DNA of 64,000 nt, from assembly GCF_963675395.1 (NCBI RefSeq), contig NZ_OY776222.1, forward strand, positions 124,001-188,000, written 5' to 3'. Both the position numbers and the translations under genes were made by a program. The DNA is from an uncultured Vibrio sp. (GTDB taxonomy: Bacteria > Pseudomonadota > Gammaproteobacteria > Enterobacterales > Vibrionaceae). The stretch's first letter is position 1; each line of letters opens with the position of its first letter. Under the pieces are notes generated by a model. The model was not told the DNA's origin, did not search any database, and worked only from the letters and a program-made list of their open reading frames with translations. This document shows, piece after piece, positions 8,549 through 17,816 of this stretch.

Positions 8549-9448
8549 CTAAAAATAGTGTGAAATCGCTAAGTAACGATCACGGATGTGCTCAATTAAT
8601 AACTTCACTTTATTGGGTGGCTGGCGAGTAAACGGATATACCGCATAAATACCGAGTTTTTTGCCCACCAGTTCAGGGAAAATATCAACCAACTGACCAT
8701 TACGAATATCGTGATACACCAGACATCTTGGTACATAGGCGATACCGTGGCCACCTAGCGCCGCTTTGCGAAGCGCTGTTGCGTTATCAGTAGAAAAGCT
8801 TCCCGACACTTTAACAATGTAATTGCCGTCATCACTTTTAAACTCCCACTCGGAAGCGCCGGTGGTTTGGTAGGCGTATTGAAAACAGTTATGACGCGTC
8901 AAATCGATCGGTTCTACTGGTTTACCGTTTTTGGCTATATAAGAAGGTGAAGCACACACGACCCATTGAGAATCGAGGATATGCCTTGCAATTAAGCTGG
9001 AGTCTTCAAGATACCCGGTACGAATCACGAGATCGTAACCATCCGCCACGAGATCAACGAAGCGGTTATCGAGCGACATATCGACCGTTAAGCCCGGATG
9101 AAGGTTGCAAAACTCGGCTACTGCATCAGCAAGAATCAAGTCCCCAGAAATAGACGGCACAGACATCTTGATATGTCCGCTTACATTCTCTCCAAAGCCT
9201 GCAACTGCATCCATAGCCTCCTGAGTGGCTTGCTTCACATTTTTAGCACTATGTAATAACACCTTCCCCGCTTCGGTCAGGGTCAATTTACGTGTTGTTC
9301 GATATAATAGCTGTGCGCCGATTTCTTCTTCTAATCTGGCAATTCTTTTGCTAACTACCGAATTTGTAAGGTTATTTGCTTCTGCAACCTTACTAAAACT
9401 GCCTAGTTCGATTACCTGAGAAAATAGAATTAAGTCGTCTGCTCTCAT
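8549..9448 (-). CDS. LysR-family regulator, probably of L-lactate genes
   Basis: A 299-residue LysR-type regulator. The N-terminal winged helix-turn-helix is clear (SFSKVAEANNLTNSVVSKRI, about residues 17-36, then TTRKLTLTEAG), followed by the periplasmic-binding-protein-like effector domain. It is divergent from the L-lactate permease gene, with 163 bp between the starts, the usual arrangement for a LysR protein and its target. I infer control of lldP and lldD; E. coli uses a GntR-type LldR instead, so the effector should not be assumed. Confidence 0.88.
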   Translation of the reverse strand: MRADDLILFSQVIELGSFSKVAEANNLTNSVVSKRIARLEEEIGAQLLYRTTRKLTLTEAGKVLLHSAKNVKQATQEAMDAVAGFGENVSGHIKMSVPSISGDLILADAVAEFCNLHPGLTVDMSLDNRFVDLVADGYDLVIRTGYLEDSSLIARHILDSQWVVCASPSYIAKNGKPVEPIDLTRHNCFQYAYQTTGASEWEFKSDDGNYIVKVSGSFSTDNATALRKAALGGHGIAYVPRCLVYHDIRNGQLVDIFPELVGKKLGIYAVYPFTRQPPNKVKLLIEHIRDRYLAISHYF

Positions 9449-9611
9449 TTCATTATGTCACTTTTGGAATTAATCATTTTCATTATTTCCCTATATCTAA
9501 AAAAAATAAAGGAGTAGATTCACGCCAAATTAACAAAACCATTACAACAAAAAGTCGCCTCTACAACGGAAACATACCGTTCAAAAAAGTCTGCGAACGA
9601 AGGATGTACAA

Positions 9612-11303
9612 ATGAGTGAAACCCTACTTGCCCTCGTGGCATTTTCGCCAATTGTTGTGGCCGCCATTTTATTGGTTGGTCTCAACTGGCCCGCAAAAAA
9701 AGCTATGCCTGTTGCGTTCGGTCTTACCGTCGCTATCGCCCTAATGTTTTGGGATATGTCAGCTACTCGCGTACTGGCATCCGTATTCCAAGGCCTAGGC
9801 ATTACCGTATCTGTTCTCTGGATCGTGTTTGGCGCTATCTTCTTGCTCAACACTTTAAAACACACAGGAGCGATCACAACTATCCGCAACGGCTTTACGG
9901 ATATCTCTGCTGACCGCCGTGTTCAAACTATCATCATTGCATGGTGTTTTGGCTCGTTCATCGAAGGGGCATCTGGTTTCGGTACGCCGGCGGCGATTGC
10001 AGCACCTCTATTAGTTGCGATTGGCTTCCCTGCGATGGCAGCCGTGCTAATGGGCATGATGATTCAGTCTACACCAGTATCATTTGGCGCTGTAGGCACA
10101 CCGATCATCGTCGGTGTCAATAAAGGGCTGGATTCACATAATATTACCGAGACATTGGTAACCCAAGGCTCTTCATGGGAAGCATACCTACAGGACATCA
10201 CTGCTCACGTAGCCGTTATCCATGCTGTGGTTGGTACTATGATTCCAGTGTTAATGGCTGTGATGTTAACACGATTCTTCGGTAAAAACAGAAGCTGGAC
10301 AGAAGGTCTCGATATCCTGCCATTCGCTCTGTTTGCTGGTATCGCATTTACCGTTCCTTACGCATTAACTGGCGTATTCCTGGGTGCTGAATTCCCATCT
10401 CTGATTGGTGGCCTTGTTGGTCTTGCAATTGTGGTGACCGCAGCGAAAAAAGGCTTCCTGGTACCAAAAACTAAATGGGACTTTGAAAGCGAAGACAAAT
10501 GGCCAGCCGAGTGGTTAGGCTCACTGAAAATCAACATTCAAGAAAAGTCTGCTAAGCCAATGAGCCTCGTAATGGCGTGGGTTCCTTACGTATTACTGGC
10601 TGTGATTCTTGTTGCTAGCCGTGTAAGCGCTGAGTTCAAGGGCTTCCTGCAAAGCATCAGCTTATCTTTCAGCAATATTCTTGGTGAAGCGGGTGTGAGT
10701 GCTGCAATCCAACCGCTATACCTACCTGGTGGCATCCTGGTGTTTGTTGCACTACTTGCGGCACTACTGCAAAACGGCAGTGCGAAACCACTTCGTGAAG
10801 CGTTCGGCGAATCAAGCAAAACACTGATTGGTGCAGGTTTCGTACTGGTATTCACTATTCCAATGGTACGTATCTTCATTAACTCTGGCGTTAATGGTGC
10901 CGAACTTGCGAGTATGCCGGTAACAACCGCTAACTTTGCCTCAGACCTTGTAGGCTCTGCATTCCCGGCATTGAGCGCTACCGTCGGTGCACTTGGCGCG
11001 TTCATCGCAGGCTCGAACACGGTATCGAACATGATGTTCAGCCAATTCCAGTTTGAAGTCGCTCAAACGCTGTCTATCTCAAGTGTGATTGTCGTTTCAC
11101 TTCAAGCGGTAGGTGCAGCAGCGGGTAACATGATTGCGATTCACAACGTAGTCGCAGCATCAGCAACAGTAGGTCTGCTGGGACGTGAAGGTGCGACGCT
11201 GCGTAAAACCGTTATCCCAACGTTCTACTACCTTGTTATGACGGGCATTATCGGTTTGGTACTGATATACGGATTCAACATGACAGATGCCTTGATGAAG
11301 TAA
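9612..11303 (+). CDS. lldP: L-lactate permease
   Basis: A 563-residue inner-membrane transporter of the LctP/LldP family, with about 12-14 hydrophobic segments across its length. The family words [20 protein letters not shown] (about residues 117-136) and [16 protein letters not shown] (about 155-170) are present, as is [17 protein letters not shown] near residue 468. It imports L-lactate with protons for oxidation by LldD encoded next. AAGGA lies 8 bases before ATG 9612. It is divergent from a LysR regulator. A strong hairpin follows immediately (11312-11331). Confidence 0.94.
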   Translation: MSETLLALVAFSPIVVAAILLVGLNWPAKKAMPVAFGLTVAIALMFWDMSATRVLASVFQGLGITVSVLWIVFGAIFLLNTLKHTGAITTIRNGFTDISADRRVQTIIIAWCFGSFIEGASGFGTPAAIAAPLLVAIGFPAMAAVLMGMMIQSTPVSFGAVGTPIIVGVNKGLDSHNITETLVTQGSSWEAYLQDITAHVAVIHAVVGTMIPVLMAVMLTRFFGKNRSWTEGLDILPFALFAGIAFTVPYALTGVFLGAEFPSLIGGLVGLAIVVTAAKKGFLVPKTKWDFESEDKWPAEWLGSLKINIQEKSAKPMSLVMAWVPYVLLAVILVASRVSAEFKGFLQSISLSFSNILGEAGVSAAIQPLYLPGGILVFVALLAALLQNGSAKPLREAFGESSKTLIGAGFVLVFTIPMVRIFINSGVNGAELASMPVTTANFASDLVGSAFPALSATVGALGAFIAGSNTVSNMMFSQFQFEVAQTLSISSVIVVSLQAVGAAAGNMIAIHNVVAASATVGLLGREGATLRKTVIPTFYYLVMTGIIGLVLIYGFNMTDALMK

Positions 11304-11311
11304 ATAAAAGC

Positions 11312-11331
11312 GCAGGGTGTCAACACCCTGC
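11312..11331 (+). terminator. Hairpin after lldP
   Basis: Perfect 8-bp stem GCAGGGTG / CACCCTGC with loop TCAA, 8 bases after the lldP stop. The following sequence (acgattttg) is only weakly U-rich, so it may be a leaky terminator or an RNA-stabilising hairpin. Confidence 0.6.
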
Positions 11332-11339
11332 ACGATTTT

Positions 11340-11407
11340 GACACAGCTATTAGCAACACTACCTGCATAGGTTATTTGACCTGCAAATCTCCCCCGGTAG
11401 CTGTGTC
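11340..11407. other. Structured intergenic element between lldP and lldD
   Basis: A 68-base element closed by perfect 10-bp arms GACACAGCTA (11340-11349) and TAGCTGTGTC (11398-11407). Inside, the word ACCTGCA occurs twice (11361, 11379), and an AGGT at 11369-11372 can pair with either ACCT copy, giving two alternative inner hairpins. The pattern is that of a structured RNA (leader or small RNA). It fits no riboswitch class I know. Confidence 0.4.
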
Positions 11408-11419
11408 ACCTTCAATCAC

Positions 11420-11470
11420 TTTACATAACTGATTGAATAATTGGACTGATTGTTCAATCAATTATGTAAA
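11420..11470. promoter_or_regulatory. Long inverted repeat upstream of lldD
   Basis: TTTACATAACTGATTGAA (11420-11437) and its near-perfect complement (11453-11470, 17 of 18 pairs) flank a 15-base spacer. The site ends 128 bp before the lldD start. The AT-rich dyad and position suggest an operator for a dimeric or tetrameric regulator such as the nearby LysR protein; an RNA hairpin is the alternative. Confidence 0.45.
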
Positions 11471-11598
11471 TTGGTTACTCGAATTACTCTAACTGATAGT
11501 CGTAATTCTTGCTTAACCCTTATTCTGATGTCGTCAGCTACTCCGTAGCGATGAGAAACAACGCTCCACAACTTTGCTTAGAACGTTAGGACACAATT

Positions 11599-12741
11599 AT
11601 GATTATATCTGCTTCTACCGATTACCGCGCAGCCGCTAAAGCCAAGCTACCTCCATTTTTATTCCACTATATTGATGGCGGCTCTTACGATGAACGTACT
11701 CTGAAGCGCAATACTGACGATTTAGGTGATGTCGCTCTTCGTCAACGCGTCCTGCGTGACATGGCTGATTTAAGCCTGGAAACCGAGATCTTTGGTGAGA
11801 AACTCGCCATGCCTATCGCACTTGCTCCTGTTGGTTTGACGGGCATGTACGCTCGCCGTGGCGAAGTTCAGGCAGCAAAGGCCGCTGAGAAAAAAGGCAT
11901 TCCATTCACCATGTCTACGGTTTCAGTTTGTCCAATTGAAGAAGTTGCTCCGGCCATTGAACGTCCAATGTGGTTCCAGCTATACGTGCTAAAAGACCGC
12001 GGCTTTATGAAAAACGTTCTGGAGCGCGCAAAAGCGGCAGGCGTGACGACGCTTGTCTTTACTGTTGATATGCCAGTACCTGGCGCACGCTACCGCGACA
12101 TGCACTCAGGTATGAGTGGTCCTAATGCAGCAATGCGCCGTGTATTTCAGGCGATGCGTCACCCGAGCTGGGCACTGGATGTAGGCATGCTGGGTAAACC
12201 TCATGATTTAGGTAATATCTCAACTTACCGTGGTGAACCAACGAAGTTAGAAGATTACATTGGTTGGCTAGGCGCTAACTTTGACCCTTCAATTTCTTGG
12301 AAAGATCTAGAGTGGATTCGTGACTTTTGGGATGGCCCAATGGTGATCAAAGGCATTCTGGATGAAGAAGACGCAAAAGACGCGGTGCGCTTTGGCGCGG
12401 ATGGTATTGTGGTATCCAACCACGGCGGTCGTCAGCTAGATGGTGTGCTTTCTACCGCTAAAGCTCTGCCAAGCATCGCTGACGCGGTAAAAGGTGATCT
12501 TAAGATATTTGCTGACTCTGGTGTTCGTACTGGATTGGATGTAGTTCGCATGCTTGCTCTTGGCGCGGACTGTACGCTTCTGGGTCGCTCTTTTGTCTAC
12601 GCACTGGCTGCACAAGGTGGTACTGGTGTAGAGAACCTGCTTGACCTTTACGACAAAGAAATGCGTGTAGCGATGACGTTAACAGGTGCAAAAACTATCG
12701 CCGATCTTTCGCAAGACTCACTCGTAAAAATACCGAACTAA
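11599..12741 (+). CDS. lldD: L-lactate dehydrogenase, FMN-dependent
   Basis: A 380-residue member of the FMN-dependent alpha-hydroxy-acid dehydrogenase family that oxidises L-lactate to pyruvate and passes electrons to the respiratory chain at the inner membrane. Seen: the N-terminal word [19 protein letters not shown], the FMN/substrate region [18 protein letters not shown], and the catalytic His275 in [10 protein letters not shown], the same position as in the E. coli enzyme. Length matches LldD exactly in plan. AGGA lies 8 bases before ATG 11599. It follows lldP after a 295-bp structured gap. Confidence 0.95.
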   Translation: MIISASTDYRAAAKAKLPPFLFHYIDGGSYDERTLKRNTDDLGDVALRQRVLRDMADLSLETEIFGEKLAMPIALAPVGLTGMYARRGEVQAAKAAEKKGIPFTMSTVSVCPIEEVAPAIERPMWFQLYVLKDRGFMKNVLERAKAAGVTTLVFTVDMPVPGARYRDMHSGMSGPNAAMRRVFQAMRHPSWALDVGMLGKPHDLGNISTYRGEPTKLEDYIGWLGANFDPSISWKDLEWIRDFWDGPMVIKGILDEEDAKDAVRFGADGIVVSNHGGRQLDGVLSTAKALPSIADAVKGDLKIFADSGVRTGLDVVRMLALGADCTLLGRSFVYALAAQGGTGVENLLDLYDKEMRVAMTLTGAKTIADLSQDSLVKIPN

Positions 12742-12753
12742 AGCCGATATACG

Positions 12754-12787
12754 ACTAATAACGAGCCGTTCAAGGCTCGTTATTAGT
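12754..12787. terminator. Perfect 14-bp inverted repeat after lldD
   Basis: ACTAATAACGAGCC and GGCTCGTTATTAGT are perfectly complementary with a 6-base loop, 13 bases after the lldD stop. No U run follows on the plus strand, so it is terminator-like but may need another factor or protect the RNA end. Confidence 0.6.
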
Positions 12788-12859
12788 ATCTAATTAGCTA
12801 GGGGCTGTAAACGTGGTCGAAGAGTCATTCTAAAAGTAAGCGAGACCGGATGACAGAAA

Positions 12860-13207
12860 CTAGCTAACTTGATGCACGTATTCGATTACGACTTGGTTGC
12901 CGTCGATAAATACGTTGCTAATATCGCCATCTACCGTTACTCGACTTTGCAGGTGTACAGAACCAATCGCAGACATTTCTCGCTCATTCAAAGTCGGAAT
13001 CACTTGACTAGGTCGCACATGTAACTGGTCACACAGCTGTTTAACAAAACCTAACGTCAGGGGTGAACTACCACGTAAAAAGCCTGAAAACTCATGTAAG
13101 CTTACGCCTAGGCGTTTCGCCATATCCATTTGAGTAATGTGCATTTTGGCTTTTTGTGACATCCAAGTGTTATAGAGCGCATTTCTATCCTGCTCTGTAA
13201 ATTCCAT
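12860..13207 (-). CDS. Small Cro/CI-like helix-turn-helix protein
   Basis: A 115-residue protein with a helix-turn-helix around residues 25-65 (ITQMDMAKRLGVSLHEFSGFL), of the lambda-repressor-like type, followed by a short C-terminal beta-rich part (VTVDGDISNVFIDGNQVVIEY). It probably binds DNA; target and effector are unknown. ATG 13207 has GGAGG 6 bases upstream; the longer upstream in-frame start has no ribosome site. Single gene between lldD and the mechanosensitive channel. Confidence 0.75.
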   Translation of the reverse strand: MEFTEQDRNALYNTWMSQKAKMHITQMDMAKRLGVSLHEFSGFLRGSSPLTLGFVKQLCDQLHVRPSQVIPTLNEREMSAIGSVHLQSRVTVDGDISNVFIDGNQVVIEYVHQVS

Positions 13208-13434
13208 ATCTGCCTCCGCTAATTTTAAGTGGCAATACCCTCTCATACTTGCTTCGGCTTAATGTTAGCGATAAGTCAAAGAACTTATAATTAAACGTTC
13301 AGGCCCTGTAAGGTAATGCTATTCAACTCTACCCACAATCATGCAGATTCAATACAATCTTGGTTAAATTTCTGGGGTGAGTGTTTAATATCTGCTACCT
13401 TTCTCACCAAGACTCATTTGAAATAAAGTTACTT

Positions 13435-14541
13435 ATGTCACAGTGGTTTATCGACCTGCAAAATTATGTTCAGGCACATAGTCAGGATTGGAGCGGAAGC
13501 GTCCTTTTCATCACACTTGCCAGCTTTTTAGCCTGGGTAGCCTGGCGGTTAATTCGCTCCCGCTTGGCCATTTTGGTAGAAAAAACGCAATTCCATTGGG
13601 ATGATATGCTACTACAGGCACTAAAAGCGCCCGTGAGTACACTCATTTGGTGTTGGCCTGCAACCGTATCACTCGGCATTATTTTAGAAAGCGAGCTAAA
13701 CGACAAGATAGACTGGCTGAGCACGCTCAAGCTCATTTTGGTCATCAGCATATTGGTCTGGACCTTAATGAGGTTAATCACCAATGTAGAAGAATACGTA
13801 CTCGAACAGCAAAAACGCGACGAAACGACGGTTCAAGCTATCGCAAAAGTGGCTCGCTTGTTCTTCGCGACGCTGGGCATTCTCACGATCATGCAAGCGT
13901 TCGGTCTTTCTCTATCAGGTCTGCTCACCTTTGGTGGTGTCGGTGGTTTGATTGTGGGTTTAGCCGCCAAAGATTTACTGTCTAACTTCTTTGGTGGTTT
14001 GATGATCTATTTCGACCGTCCATTTAAAGTCGGGGATTGGGTCCGCTCGCCAGACAGAGAGATCGAAGGCACTGTTGAACGTATTGGGTGGCGCATGACG
14101 ATAATTCGCACGTTTGATAAACGTCCTCTTTACGTACCCAACTCGGTTTTCAGTAATATCGTGGTAGAAAATCCCTCTAGAATGCTCAACCGACGCATTT
14201 ATGAAAAAATTGGCCTTCGCTATGACGATGCAGATAAAGTGCCGGAGATCATTACCGCAATCAAAGAGATGCTAAAGACTCACAAAGACATCGACGCTCG
14301 TCAAACGCTGATTGTGAACTTTGATTCCTTTGGGCCATCGTCATTAAACTTCTTTATTTATACCTTCACCAAGACGGTTAACTGGGTGCGCTACCACGAG
14401 GTGAAACAGGATATTTTACTGCAAGTTGTCTCAATTATCAAAGAGCATAATGCAGACATTGCGTTCCCGACTCAAACGCTCAAGTTGGATCCGATTCAAA
14501 TGGCCAACGCAACAGGACAAGATGACAGCGGCGGCTTTTAA
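13435..14541 (+). CDS. MscS-family mechanosensitive channel
   Basis: An inner-membrane channel of about 368 residues that opens under membrane tension to release solutes on osmotic downshock. Three to four hydrophobic helices occupy the first 170 residues; the pore helix is rich in Gly/Ala (LSGLLTFGGVGGLIVGLAAKDLLSNFFGG), and the MscS beta domain follows (FDRPFKVGDWVRSP ... GTVERIGWRMTIIRTFDKR). The start is uncertain: ATG 13435 has only a weak ribosome site, while in-frame GTG 13381 lies directly against GGGGTGA. The gene ends at a terminator shared with carbonic anhydrase. Confidence 0.9.
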   Translation: MSQWFIDLQNYVQAHSQDWSGSVLFITLASFLAWVAWRLIRSRLAILVEKTQFHWDDMLLQALKAPVSTLIWCWPATVSLGIILESELNDKIDWLSTLKLILVISILVWTLMRLITNVEEYVLEQQKRDETTVQAIAKVARLFFATLGILTIMQAFGLSLSGLLTFGGVGGLIVGLAAKDLLSNFFGGLMIYFDRPFKVGDWVRSPDREIEGTVERIGWRMTIIRTFDKRPLYVPNSVFSNIVVENPSRMLNRRIYEKIGLRYDDADKVPEIITAIKEMLKTHKDIDARQTLIVNFDSFGPSSLNFFIYTFTKTVNWVRYHEVKQDILLQVVSIIKEHNADIAFPTQTLKLDPIQMANATGQDDSGGF

Positions 14542-14557
14542 GAAACGGACCACAATA

Positions 14558-14584
14558 AGCCCACTCTCGATAACGTGGGCTTTT
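14558..14584. terminator. Intrinsic terminator
   Basis: Stem AGCCCAC / GTGGGCT with a 10-base loop and a short T run, between the convergent mscS-type and carbonic anhydrase genes. Confidence 0.8.
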
Positions 14585-14604
14585 ACATTATGATTTAGCA
14601 GCCG

Positions 14605-15324
14605 TTATTGCTTGGTCAAAATCAGACGCGCATTCAATGGTTGAACCGGACGATTGTTCTCACCCATTGCTTTTTCAAACTTTTTGATTTGCTCAGCAGA
14701 AATCGTCTGCGGATCTTTAATCACTAACCAACGTACCCCTTCTGAACACGGTGGTGTGGTTAAAGAACCATTGAAACGGTAATAGTCTTTGTCACTAGGA
14801 ATTAGTGCACTCGCATCAAATGGTGCACGAATAGTAACGTTGTTGTCTTTTTCAGGGACACTTTCAAGTAAGTTTGCAAGCGCAGGGTTGGCATCCCCCT
14901 CCTCGAAGAACACCGCAACAACCGCAAGGTTTCCTTGGTCATCAGCATGAACGTAGTGCGCCTCTAACGGGTAGGATTTACCATCAACATGGTTTTCTGA
15001 CGGGGTATGGAAGTGGAATTGCTTGAGGTTAAATGGCTTATCATCAATTAGAAGATTGTTATCGCCTTCTAGACTCGTTTGCAACGTATGACCATTGTTC
15101 GTCAGTGAAACTACTTTACCTTTATAGTCTAATTGAAGCTTGGCTAATTCTGCCTGAACCGCAGACTGAATGTTAATCGGGCTCTGGTTTTTCCCCTGTG
15201 AACATTCAGCAGCAAATTCACCCCAATGTTCGGGACCATGGTTACCTTCATACCCCCAATTTGCAGCATGTGCCGTACCAAGCAATGTTAGGGACAAACC
15301 TAGCGCAGTGAGTGACTTATTCAT
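14605..15324 (-). CDS. Periplasmic alpha-class carbonic anhydrase
   Basis: A 239-residue exported enzyme that interconverts CO2 and bicarbonate. A signal peptide of about 20 residues ends at AHA-AN. The three zinc histidines are visible: HxH in QFHFHTPSENH and the third in EAHYVHAD. The proton/substrate words WGYEGNHGPEHWGE at the N-terminus and SLTTPPCSEGVRWLV near residue 190 are typical of the alpha class. Length and motifs are complete. No clear operon partner. Confidence 0.95.
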   Translation of the reverse strand: MNKSLTALGLSLTLLGTAHAANWGYEGNHGPEHWGEFAAECSQGKNQSPINIQSAVQAELAKLQLDYKGKVVSLTNNGHTLQTSLEGDNNLLIDDKPFNLKQFHFHTPSENHVDGKSYPLEAHYVHADDQGNLAVVAVFFEEGDANPALANLLESVPEKDNNVTIRAPFDASALIPSDKDYYRFNGSLTTPPCSEGVRWLVIKDPQTISAEQIKKFEKAMGENNRPVQPLNARLILTKQ

Positions 15325-15632
15325 TATGTTACCTTATTCCATCAAGTGAAGTATTTAAACCTCGTTATACTAATCCCAACGGGACCGATCGGAATAGTCT
15401 GAAAACTATGATTACGAACAAACTATGGAAGCAACCCCTCTGACCGTATAATCGTTAGTTCTCTTACCGGTTACAGGTTCACCGCACATCACACAACCAA
15501 GTCCATAAACTGCCTATGCTAAAAAAACTAAGGACGAAAGGGACAACCGCCCATTCTAAGCATCTAAAAGCAGACCCATAACGAAATTTAATAGGCCTGC
15601 TTGCTGAACGAATTACGTGTCAATACGTAAAT
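15325..15632. other. Intergenic gap between carbonic anhydrase and cold-shock genes
   Basis: About 300 bases. It should contain the carbonic anhydrase promoter and the cold-shock gene's 3' end. A weak imperfect stem (AGCAGACC with GGCCTGCT, about 15569-15602) may terminate the cold-shock transcript. I see no gene in it. Confidence 0.4.
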
Positions 15633-15836
15633 TTACAAAGGCTTAACGTTAGTTGCACAGGGACCTTTCTGCCCTTGCCCTAATTCATATTCTACTTTCT
15701 GACCATCACTCAGCGATTTATAACCACTCATTTTAATTTCCGAGTGATGGACGAATAAATCTTTGCTGCCATCATCTGGGGTGATGAAGCCAAATCCCTT
15801 ATCCCCATTGAACCACTTAACTATTCCTGTACTCAT
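15633..15836 (-). CDS. CspA-family cold-shock protein
   Basis: A 67-residue single cold-shock domain that binds single-stranded RNA and DNA and loosens RNA structure. RNP1 (KGFGFI) and RNP2 (LFVHHSEI) are both intact. The preferred start is ATG 15836 (MSTGIVKWF), which matches the family N-terminus and has a GAGA-type site upstream; an in-frame ATG 15 bases earlier (15851) has no ribosome site. A long AT-rich region lies upstream, as is usual for cold-shock genes with long leaders, but I see no certain cold-shock box. Confidence 0.93.
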   Translation of the reverse strand: MSTGIVKWFNGDKGFGFITPDDGSKDLFVHHSEIKMSGYKSLSDGQKVEYELGQGQKGPCATNVKPL

Positions 15837-16260
15837 ATTCTCAATCTTCATATTTGGTGAACTATGGATGACTTACCTTGCTATCACCATCGCAAGAGCC
15901 GTTTTGTTTTAAAGTTTTTATTAGCTCAAAATAGGCTAATTGATTAGATACGAATCAAACGATAAGTAACCATTAGCTTAGTATGGACAACAGATAAAGA
16001 AATTGCTGAAAATAATTGGAATGACCGCTGTAAAAAAAGCAGATACCCACGAAATCGCAGGTGCGCAGGGACTTAGTGACTTAATTCTTTCTGTTGCATA
16101 TATGTACCATATTTTCATATGCCTCTTATTTAACATTAAATTATGGGGTGCGCGTCACACCAAAACCTTAAAGCACCAACTAATCTGTTGTATATAACAA
16201 AGTTTCATACTTAATAAGGTATGAATCAATTTTCGTCAGCTCGTCAGTAGGTTAATTTAT
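15837..16260. other. Intergenic gap between the cold-shock and zinc-ribbon genes
   Basis: About 420 bases, AT-rich. It should hold the two divergent promoters. A 64-codon plus-strand frame (16003-16197) exists but has no ribosome site and no protein-like composition; I do not call it. Confidence 0.4.
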
Positions 16261-16473
16261 ATGCAACTTTATGGGTCTTGCCCTTATTGTAAGAAGAAAA
16301 CGGTGTTTAATCGCATACACCGAACATTTATAGAAAGAGTTTTTCGAAGCAACTATTTAAAGTATGAGTGTGTCAGTTGTTCAGCAGAAGTCTTTTCTCA
16401 CCGAACTCAGAGAGACATAGTGCTACATCGAGATGGGATATTAAATGAACATGGGAGCTTAGATGAACAATGA
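16261..16473 (+). CDS. Small zinc-ribbon-like hypothetical protein
   Basis: A 70-residue basic protein with two paired cysteine motifs, CPYC near residue 7 and CVSC near residue 37, spaced as in a small zinc ribbon. The charged middle (RIHRTFIERVFRSNYLKYEC) could contact nucleic acid. I do not recognise a family. The ribosome site is weak, so the call rests on the cysteine pattern and on codon use. It lies divergent from the cold-shock gene and upstream of a strong terminator. Confidence 0.55.
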   Translation: MQLYGSCPYCKKKTVFNRIHRTFIERVFRSNYLKYECVSCSAEVFSHRTQRDIVLHRDGILNEHGSLDEQ

Positions 16474-16639
16474 AAGCACCTGTGCCGGCCAAACTGAATG
16501 TTTAGGTCATCTTATGACAAGACCCGTTTGCGTTGAGCTTTGTGCGTATATAACCTGTATTTTCCAACGATTTCCTAAACTTAATGACGGCAGTCTCTGC
16601 TTGTTGCTGAAAAATTATGGGCTTGCCTTAGACAAAGTA

Positions 16640-16674
16640 AAAAACCCGAGTGTTAAAGTAACACTCGGGTTTTT
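16640..16674. terminator. Strong bidirectional intrinsic terminator
   Basis: Perfect 14-bp stem AAAACCCGAGTGTT / AACACTCGGGTTTT with a 5-base loop and T run. It separates the zinc-ribbon gene from the convergent tdh gene. Confidence 0.95.
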
Positions 16675-16739
16675 ACTCCCTTGAAGGGCTTAACTGATTG
16701 GCATTCCCCTTTACGGAGTACTTTTCTTATTCTGAATGG

Positions 16740-17771
16740 TTATTCCCAATCAAGGATAACTTTTCCGGAAGCCCCGCTGCGCATAGCGTCGAAGCCTTTT
16801 TGGAAGTCATCGACTTTGAAGTGATGGGTAATAACTGGTGTCAGATCTAGGCCAGATTGAATCAATGAAGCCATCTTGTACCAAGTTTCGAACATCTCAC
16901 GTCCGTAGATACCTTTGATAACCAAACCTTTGAAGATAACTTGGTTCCAGTCGATCCCCATGTCTGATGGTGGAATCCCCAGAAGTGCAATACGGCCACC
17001 GTGGTTCATGGTTGTCAGCATTGAGTTGAATGCAGAAGGGTTGCCCGACATCTCTAGGCCTACGTCGAAGCCTTCAGTCATGTTCAACTCTGCCATTACA
17101 TCTTCTAGCTTCTCTTCTGCTACGTTAACTGCGCGTGTTACACCCATTTTACGAGCAAGATCTAGACGGTACTCATTGACATCGGTGATAACAACGTGAC
17201 GTGCACCTACGTGTTTTGCAACTGCCGCTGCCATGATGCCAATTGGGCCAGCACCGGTGATCAGCACATCTTCACCAACCAAATCGAAAGAAAGTGCGGT
17301 GTGTACAGCGTTACCAAACGGGTCGAAGATCGATGCTAGATCGTCAGAGATCTCATCTGGAATCTTAAATGCATTGAACGCAGGGATAACCAAATATTCT
17401 GCAAATGCACCTTCACGGTTTACACCTACACCGATCGTATTACGACAAAGGTGTGTGCGACCACCACGGCAGTTACGGCAGTGACCACAAGTAATGTGAC
17501 CTTCACCAGATACGCGATCGCCGATTTCAAAGCCACGAACTTCCTGACCAATCGCCACGACTTCACCCACATACTCGTGGCCAACAACCATTGGTACTGG
17601 AATGGTTTTTTGCGACCACTCATCCCAGTTGTAGATATGGACATCTGTACCACAAATTGCCGTTTTCTTAATTTTGATTAGAATGTCGTTGTGGCCAACC
17701 TGAGGTTTTTCCACCTCAGTCATCCAGATGCCTTCTTCAGGCTTTAGCTTTGATAATGCTTTAATTTTCAT
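16740..17771 (-). CDS. tdh: L-threonine 3-dehydrogenase
   Basis: A 343-residue zinc-dependent medium-chain dehydrogenase that oxidises L-threonine to 2-amino-3-ketobutyrate with NAD+. Catalytic zinc residues include Cys40 ([10 protein letters not shown]) and the GHE word (GHEYVGE); the structural zinc loop is [15 protein letters not shown]; the NAD-binding [15 protein letters not shown] follows. Two residues longer than the E. coli enzyme. ATG 17771 gives the family N-terminus MKIKALSKL; the longer in-frame upstream extension is discarded. It is the second gene of the kbl-tdh operon. Confidence 0.97.
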   Translation of the reverse strand: MKIKALSKLKPEEGIWMTEVEKPQVGHNDILIKIKKTAICGTDVHIYNWDEWSQKTIPVPMVVGHEYVGEVVAIGQEVRGFEIGDRVSGEGHITCGHCRNCRGGRTHLCRNTIGVGVNREGAFAEYLVIPAFNAFKIPDEISDDLASIFDPFGNAVHTALSFDLVGEDVLITGAGPIGIMAAAVAKHVGARHVVITDVNEYRLDLARKMGVTRAVNVAEEKLEDVMAELNMTEGFDVGLEMSGNPSAFNSMLTTMNHGGRIALLGIPPSDMGIDWNQVIFKGLVIKGIYGREMFETWYKMASLIQSGLDLTPVITHHFKVDDFQKGFDAMRSGASGKVILDWE

Positions 17772-17816
17772 AATGTAACCTAAACTAAAGGTGCTAAACG
17801 TTAGCACCTAAAAGCC

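Noticed and set aside
16003-16197. 64-codon plus-strand frame in the cold-shock upstream gap
   Set aside because: No ribosome site, no recognisable composition; likely chance in AT-rich DNA.
16463-16684. Plus-strand frame overlapping the zinc-ribbon gene end
   Set aside because: It runs through the strong terminator at 16640-16674 and has no ribosome site.
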